Shown here: positions 59,302 to 64,000 of the stretch, piece after piece
How the letters are laid out: the number at the start of each line of letters is the position of its first letter
Numbering within the stretch: the stretch's first letter is position 1
From: Xylanibacillus composti
GTDB taxonomy: Bacteria; Bacillota; Bacilli; Paenibacillales; K13
DNA length: 64,000 nucleotides
Assembly (NCBI RefSeq): GCF_018403685.1
Contig: NZ_BOVK01000003.1
Location: forward strand, 40,238-104,237
Reading direction: 5' to 3'
Translations under genes and position numbers: made by a program
Notes under the pieces: model-generated
Databases searched by the model: none
Told to the model about the DNA's origin: nothing
Seen by the model: the letters and a program-made list of their open reading frames with translations, nothing else

Positions 59302-60724
59302 CCTGCCACATAACGTTGTCGCTGACCTGATCAATTTGCTGGACATATACTGGGACGATCCAGTGGCTTTCTCGCAGGATATGCTTGGATTTGATCCGGA
59401 TGACTGGCAGCGGGCGGTCATGATGGACGTGGCTCAGCACCGGCTTACAAGCGTCCGATCCGGTCAGGGTGTTGGGAAGACAGGTGTGGAGGCGACGCTT
59501 GCTGTCTGGTTTTTGTGCTGCCGCCCAAATGCTCGCGTTGTTTGCACGGCACCGACCAAGCAGCAGCTGAATGACGTACTATGGGCTGAGGTGGCCAAGT
59601 GGCTCGAAACATCCATGGTGAAAAACCTGTTAAAATGGACAAAGACGAAGGTCTATATGGTGGGCCATGAAGAGAGATGGTTTGCTACGGCCAGGACGGC
59701 CAACAAACCAGAGAACATGCAGGGTTTTCACGAAGACCACATGCTTTTTATCGTTGACGAGGCATCGGGTGTCGCAGATTCGATTATGGAAGCGATCCTG
59801 GGTACACTGTCCGGTGAAGATAACAAATTATTGATGTGCGGGAACCCCACTCGAACGAGCGGGGTTTTTTATGATTCCCACAACCGCGATCGGGCCCGTT
59901 TCCGAACACACAAGGTGGACAGTCGAGACAGCAGCCGGACAAGCCGCGAAAACATCCAGATGTTGATCGACAAGTACGGCGCCGAAAGTGACGTCGTGCG
60001 TGTTCGGGTATATGGAGAGTTCCCCAAGGCCGAGGCGGATGCCTTCATCCCTTTGGAGTTGGCCGAACTGGCCGCGAGATCGAATGTGCAGCCTAAGGAT
60101 ACAGTGCTGCATCTAGGTGTTGACGTGGCACGTTTTGGTGATGACGAGACGGTGATCGCCCCGCGCATCGGTGGCAAGGTGTTCAAACTCAAAGCATACA
60201 ACAAGCAGGACACCATGGTTACAGCCGGCTGGGTCATTTCGATCGGCAAGCGAATGTTGCGGGAGCACTCGCAGCTGCGCACGGTTGAGATTAAGGTTGA
60301 TGACAGCGGTGTCGGCGGCGGGGTGACTGATCGATTGAAAGAGGTTATTCGGGAGGAAGGCTTGCAGGGCTGGGAAGTGTTCCCGATCAATAATGGATCT
60401 TCTTCGAGTCGGGACGGGAAAGAGCATTACGAGAACCTGGGAACGGAAACGTGGGCAATTCTCCGCGATATCATGCAGGAATCTTTTTCGAAGCACATTC
60501 AAGGGAAGCCTGATGAGATTGAGTTGCCGAACGACGAGCGCTTGATTACGCAAATAACGCAGCGGAAGTACCGCATGACATCGAAAGGCAAGATTGCGCT
60601 TGAACGAAAGGAAGATATGAAAAAACGCGGGCTGGATTCCCCGGATAGGGCGGATGCAGTCGTATTGTCGTTCGCGCCAGGCAGAAGATCCGGCGTATAC
60701 TTCCCGGGACAACGAAAGAGGTGA
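59294..60724 (+). CDS. terL: Terminase large subunit
   Basis: 476 aa. ATPase: SVRSGQGVGKTGVEA (Walker A, about residues 54-68), MLFIVDEASG (Walker B), CGNPTRTSG coupling motif. Nuclease: HLGVDVARFGDDETV, KVDDSGVGGGV, DSPDRADAVVLSF. Packages DNA into proheads. Overlaps terS by 8 nt. An intrinsic-terminator-like hairpin lies inside the gene. Confidence 0.96.
   Translation: MNSLPHNVVADLINLLDIYWDDPVAFSQDMLGFDPDDWQRAVMMDVAQHRLTSVRSGQGVGKTGVEATLAVWFLCCRPNARVVCTAPTKQQLNDVLWAEVAKWLETSMVKNLLKWTKTKVYMVGHEERWFATARTANKPENMQGFHEDHMLFIVDEASGVADSIMEAILGTLSGEDNKLLMCGNPTRTSGVFYDSHNRDRARFRTHKVDSRDSSRTSRENIQMLIDKYGAESDVVRVRVYGEFPKAEADAFIPLELAELAARSNVQPKDTVLHLGVDVARFGDDETVIAPRIGGKVFKLKAYNKQDTMVTAGWVISIGKRMLREHSQLRTVEIKVDDSGVGGGVTDRLKEVIREEGLQGWEVFPINNGSSSSRDGKEHYENLGTETWAILRDIMQESFSKHIQGKPDEIELPNDERLITQITQRKYRMTSKGKIALERKEDMKKRGLDSPDRADAVVLSFAPGRRSGVYFPGQRKR
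59844..59870 (+). terminator. Terminator-like hairpin inside terL
   Basis: ACCCC-A-CTCG-AA-CGAG-C-GGGGT followed by T6: it has all features of an intrinsic terminator but encodes part of CGNPTRTSGVF. Confidence 0.55.
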
Positions 60725-60729
60725 TGGTT

Positions 60730-62226
60730 ATGTCATTATTATTCCCGGAAGATCAGCAAATTGAAATTACGGAGATTATCGTCCGGGGTGCGAAAACAGC
60801 AGCATCGTTGGAAGACATCATCAACATTGAACTGACTGAATGGTGGGCGAGTGAAAAACTGGCCTGGATGAATATCGGTGATCGTTACTACCGGGTCAAG
60901 AACGACATTCTCGATAGAAAGCGAACCTCGATTGACGATCAGGGGAAAAGGGTTCCTGTAGAGAACTTGGCCAATAACAGGTTGGCGAATGGCTTTGTTC
61001 GAAAGTTGGCAGACCAGAAGGTTGGTTACTTGTTGGGCAAGCCTTTGAGCGTGCAGACAGACAAGCCCGTTTACGCCCAGCACTGGAAAGAGATTTTCAC
61101 CCCAGCTCGGCTTCGCCAACTAGCCAGTACCGGCAAGGAAGCAGTAAATAAGGGGATCGCTTGGTGGTTCGTTCACTACGATCAGGAGGGTCGGTTATCG
61201 TTTAAGTTGATGAAAAGCCAAGAAGTCATTCCGATCTGGCAGGACGAAGCGCATACGGTGTTGGATGCTGTGATCAGATGGTATGAGGTCATAGTATACG
61301 AAGGGAGCGCACAGAAGACCATCACTAAGGTGGAATGGTGGGATCTGAACGGTGTTTGGCGATATGTGTACGAAAGCGGAGGGTTGATCCCGGATGTTGA
61401 GGCGGGGGAATATGAGTCCCATGTGACTGTGGCAGTTAAAGAAAATGATGAAGAAGATGTTTTGGGGATGAATTGGGATCGCGTCCCCTTTATAGCATGG
61501 AAATACAACGAAGAAGAGCAGCCGTTGATCGAGCTCGTCAAGTCATTGGTGGACGATTATGATCGCAACAAGTCGGACAACTCGAACAACCTCGAGGACT
61601 TGCCAGAATCGATTTACGTGTTTGAAAATTATTCTGGCACGGATCCTGGGGAAGCTCGCAAGAACTTATCCCAGTATCGCATTGCATTTGTTGACGGTGA
61701 TGGGGGCGTAGACACAGTCGATATAGAGATCAACACTGAGGCCTACAAAGTGCATATGGAGCAGTCGAGAAAGGACATCTATGAGTTCGGGCGCGGAGTG
61801 GATACTCAAGCGGCCAACTTCGGCAGCGCGCCGTCCGGCGTCGCCTTGCGATTCCTATATTCGGATCTTGATCTGGATGCCAGCCTGATGGAGACGGAGT
61901 TCCAGGCAGCTTTGGAGCAGGTCCGCTGGTTTGTGGACACGCACCTGTACAACACAACCGGCGTCGATTACAGCAGTGAGGATGTAGAGTTTATATTTAA
62001 CAAGGACATGCCGATCGACGAAGAGAGCATCATTCGTAGTATCAAGGATAGCTTTGGCATACTGTCCGACGAAACGCTCGTCGCGCAGCACCCATGGGTA
62101 AGAGACTTGAAAGCAGAGCTCTCACGCCTTAGGGAACAGCGGGAAAAGGAAATGAAACTGTACCCTGGACTTAGCGGTAGGAATGTTGAGGAGGATGAAG
62201 AAGACCAGGACGGCGATGAAGAATGA
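60730..62226 (+). CDS. Phage portal protein (SPP1 gp6-like)
   Basis: 498 aa. NNRLANGFVRKLADQKVGYLLGKPLSV, then WDRVPFIAWKYNEEEQ...LVDDYDRNKSDNSNNLED and SAPSGVALRFLYSDLDLD are hallmarks of SPP1-type portals; very acidic C-terminus. ATG 60730 has GAGGTGAT 7 nt upstream; GTG 60721 and ATG 60724 are alternatives. Confidence 0.93.
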   Translation: MSLLFPEDQQIEITEIIVRGAKTAASLEDIINIELTEWWASEKLAWMNIGDRYYRVKNDILDRKRTSIDDQGKRVPVENLANNRLANGFVRKLADQKVGYLLGKPLSVQTDKPVYAQHWKEIFTPARLRQLASTGKEAVNKGIAWWFVHYDQEGRLSFKLMKSQEVIPIWQDEAHTVLDAVIRWYEVIVYEGSAQKTITKVEWWDLNGVWRYVYESGGLIPDVEAGEYESHVTVAVKENDEEDVLGMNWDRVPFIAWKYNEEEQPLIELVKSLVDDYDRNKSDNSNNLEDLPESIYVFENYSGTDPGEARKNLSQYRIAFVDGDGGVDTVDIEINTEAYKVHMEQSRKDIYEFGRGVDTQAANFGSAPSGVALRFLYSDLDLDASLMETEFQAALEQVRWFVDTHLYNTTGVDYSSEDVEFIFNKDMPIDEESIIRSIKDSFGILSDETLVAQHPWVRDLKAELSRLREQREKEMKLYPGLSGRNVEEDEEDQDGDEE

Positions 62227-63827
62227 AGCCGAAGTCGTATTGGCAAAAACGTAGCGGGCAGATCGCGGCCAGGCAGCACCGCAAGGCCGACGGCTATGAA
62301 TACGAGCTCCAACGTGAATATGAACGGGCACAGCGTACCATTCAGCGGGATATTGAAGCGTTTTATGGCCGCTATGCTAAGAATAATGATATCAGCTACG
62401 CCGAGGCACAGCGCCTTCTAAGCTCGGGAGAGTTGAAAGAATTTAAGATGTCACTCGAGGAGTTTATTGATAAGGCCAAGAATAACGCCGATGGACGTTG
62501 GACGAAACAACTGAACAACGTCTATTACAGGACCCGGGTTAGCCGACTCGAAGCGCTGCAGGTGCAGATCAATCAGCAGATTGAAATACTGGCCGGAAGC
62601 AAACAGGTGGGCGTGGAACGTCTACTGGGTGGCGCCTATGAAGATACCTATTACCGGACCATGTATGAGATTCAGCGTGGTACTGGCATCGGCGCCTCGT
62701 TCGCGCGAATCGATGACAAGGCGCTGGAAAAGGTGCTTGGCACGAAGCTCGATGGCCGCAACTGGTCGCAGAGGATCTGGGATGATCGCACGAAGCTGCG
62801 GCAGGAGCTGCACACCAAACTGTCGCAGGGATTTATCCGAGGCGATAGCGTCGACCGAATGAGCCGAGAGTTGGCTGACCGTATGAGAGTTTCGTACAAC
62901 AGGGCACGGACATTAGTGCAGACCGAAACAGCCTTCTTTGCTGAGCAGGCGACGATGAGTTCTTACGAGGAATCTGGGATCCTTGATCAATACGAGGTAT
63001 TGGTTACTCTCGACGACCGGACATGCCCTATTTGCGGGCCGCTAGACGGTAAGGTGTTCCGATTGTCGGAGATAGATGTCGGCGTAAACTATCCACCTTT
63101 CCATGCTCGCTGCCGCTGCACAACAGTGCCCTATTTTGAAGACGAGATCGACGTAGGCGAACGGATCGCCCGGAGCGCGGATGGCGACGTCTATTATGTG
63201 CCGGGTGACATCACGTATGAACAGTGGCGAGCAGATTATGTAGATTCGCCGAAACCACCGGAAAATGCTATAATTCATACAAAGGAGTATCGAACATTCA
63301 ACGCGCCTGAGCAGGTCAAAGAGTGGGAAAAGCTTGTGACTCCGCAATGGCTGGAGTCATTGACTGCGCAAGAGGCGAATTCGATAACGATGTATACTGG
63401 TCCCGCGTACAGGGATATCAACCGGAATCTTCGTGAAAATATTGGGGATAAGCGACTTAGTGAACTTGCCGAGCGAATAAGCTCGGGGATCGAAAAGTTT
63501 GACCTCAAAGATAATTTAGTAGTCTTCCGCGGTATGAGCAAAAACCCTTTCGGGGTGGATGCTGCAGATCTTCCTGGATTGCGCTTTAAGGAGAAGGGCT
63601 TCTGGAGCACGTCAATGCTCGAAGGCAAAAAGTTCAACGGATCGGTTGAAATGGAAATTCTGGTTCCATCTAAATCAAGGGGCGCACCTGTCAATGTGTT
63701 GAGCGAGTTTAAGGATGTAGAATACGAATTCTTACTTGATTCTGGACTCGAATACCGTATAATCGAGGCAAATGAATCAAACGGAAAATTAAAAATCGTA
63801 GCGGAGGTGGTAGTCGATGGCGATTAA
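62223..63827 (+). CDS. Minor head protein (SPP1 gp7-like) fused to an ADP-ribosyltransferase domain
   Basis: 534 aa. Residues 1-320 are the phage Mu F/SPP1 gp7 head morphogenesis domain with DRTCPICGPLDGKVF and NYPPFHARCRCTTVP (zinc/Cys signature). From about residue 345 follows an R-S-E class mono-ADP-ribosyltransferase: VVFRGMSKNPFG (Arg), KGFWSTSM (STS), EYEFLLDSGLEYRI (ExE). A few copies per virion could be injected with DNA to modify host proteins or RNA (inference). ATGA overlap with the portal gene. Confidence 0.9.
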   Translation: MKPKSYWQKRSGQIAARQHRKADGYEYELQREYERAQRTIQRDIEAFYGRYAKNNDISYAEAQRLLSSGELKEFKMSLEEFIDKAKNNADGRWTKQLNNVYYRTRVSRLEALQVQINQQIEILAGSKQVGVERLLGGAYEDTYYRTMYEIQRGTGIGASFARIDDKALEKVLGTKLDGRNWSQRIWDDRTKLRQELHTKLSQGFIRGDSVDRMSRELADRMRVSYNRARTLVQTETAFFAEQATMSSYEESGILDQYEVLVTLDDRTCPICGPLDGKVFRLSEIDVGVNYPPFHARCRCTTVPYFEDEIDVGERIARSADGDVYYVPGDITYEQWRADYVDSPKPPENAIIHTKEYRTFNAPEQVKEWEKLVTPQWLESLTAQEANSITMYTGPAYRDINRNLRENIGDKRLSELAERISSGIEKFDLKDNLVVFRGMSKNPFGVDAADLPGLRFKEKGFWSTSMLEGKKFNGSVEMEILVPSKSRGAPVNVLSEFKDVEYEFLLDSGLEYRIIEANESNGKLKIVAEVVVDGD

Positions 63828-63951
63828 TGAGGATCGTTTTGAAGACGACGGCGAAGGGATCGAGATTATGTCCCATCCCGATCCGGAGATTGAAAAGAGA
63901 ATCAAAGATAATCTGGAGAAGGCGAAGAAAGAAGAAAATAAGCAGGACTGA
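63817..63951 (+). CDS. Small acidic phage protein, 44 aa
   Basis: MAINEDRFEDDGEGIEIMSH... Lys/Glu-rich helical end. GGAGGTGG 7 nt before ATG 63817; overlaps the end of the fusion gene by 11 nt. Unknown; its coupling to the ART-bearing gene would suit an immunity or scaffold-like partner (speculative). Confidence 0.7.
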   Translation: MAINEDRFEDDGEGIEIMSHPDPEIEKRIKDNLEKAKKEENKQD

Positions 63952-63985
63952 AGCACTCACGCATGTAAGCGAGGGTGCTTTTTTT
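63952..63985 (+). terminator. Terminator after the head/portal genes
   Basis: AGCACTC pairs with GAGGGTGCT, T7 follows. The last 15 bases of the window show no further feature. Confidence 0.75.
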
Positions 63986-64000
63986 ATGGTACGCCCAGCA

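Larger units (their letters stand above)
29401..64000. mobile_element. Prophage, left end near the groEL terminator, right end outside the window
   Basis: Integrase, immunity switch, early genes, replication, recombination, DNA modification, late regulator, terminase, portal and head genes appear in the order usual for temperate siphoviruses of Bacillota. The first 5 kb (to about 34,500) is clearly richer in A+T than the host. The left junction must lie between the groEL terminator and the integrase stop (29,396-29,435), where AAAATCACAT occurs twice (29401-29410, 29412-29421); the core cannot be fixed without the right end. Confidence 0.93.

Noticed and set aside
29401..64000. Diversity-generating retroelement, restriction-modification pair or toxin-antitoxin operon in the prophage
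   Set aside because: No reverse transcriptase, restriction endonuclease partner or recognised toxin-antitoxin family was found among the frames.

Overview
The window reads as a piece of a Paenibacillus-like chromosome (Bacillota, spore former) carrying the left and central part of a siphovirus-type prophage. The host part (1-29,400) is GC-rich, uses strong Shine-Dalgarno sites, and holds genes typical of that group: DUF3905, a bacilliredoxin, an H-type small acid-soluble spore protein, a Ku/LigD end-joining set and CIRCE-controlled groESL.

Host layout: ROK glucokinase (partial), an FAD oxidoreductase, a LysM protein, an Lgt-like membrane protein, DUF3905 and bacilliredoxin (1-4,800). A repeat-rich intergenic region follows (4,930-5,540). 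Next come a divergent PPOX/MocR pair, a PHP-type tyrosine phosphatase and nadE (5,543-9,469), then a split LigD polymerase and ligase plus Ku (9,466-12,365) and spore gene sspH. The t6A operon (13,023-15,933) contains a TsaE-TsaB fusion, rimI and tsaD. A cluster of DnaA boxes lies just downstream, followed by a large phosphatase-like membrane protein and the ABC-F gene ydiF. Molybdenum-cofactor genes and tatA-tatC follow (22,505-25,616), then a transposase-derived gene and groES-groEL.

The prophage starts just downstream of the groEL terminator (about 29,400) and is not finished at 64,000, so its right attachment site is not seen. Order: integrase with a LexA box, ImmA/IrrE-type protease, repressor, a four-operator switch with a consensus rightward promoter, Cro-like gene and early genes. 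A 475-nt structured non-coding stretch with a tRNA-Leu-like RNA (36,073-36,549) separates these from the DNA module: a putative annealing protein, SbcD, SbcC, DnaQ-like exonuclease, a replication initiator with an internal iteron origin, helicase loader, DnaB and RusA. Then come methylase-like, HNH, J-domain, ASCH and LexA-N-domain proteins and an ArpU-like late regulator. A set of separately promoted accessory genes (53,700-56,239) precedes a ParB-like protein, a C5 cytosine methylase, terminase small and large subunits, portal, and a head protein fused to an ADP-ribosyltransferase domain.

Most notable: the interrupted tRNA-like RNA, the iteron origin inside the initiator gene, the two-gene minus-strand unit whose second gene seems to start with ATA, the sequestered start region before the packaging genes, the head protein-ADP-ribosyltransferase fusion, the DnaA-box cluster after tsaD, and a dispersed repeat family found on both sides of a catalytically degenerate transposase-like gene. 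Functions come from motif recognition only; no database search or folding program was run.
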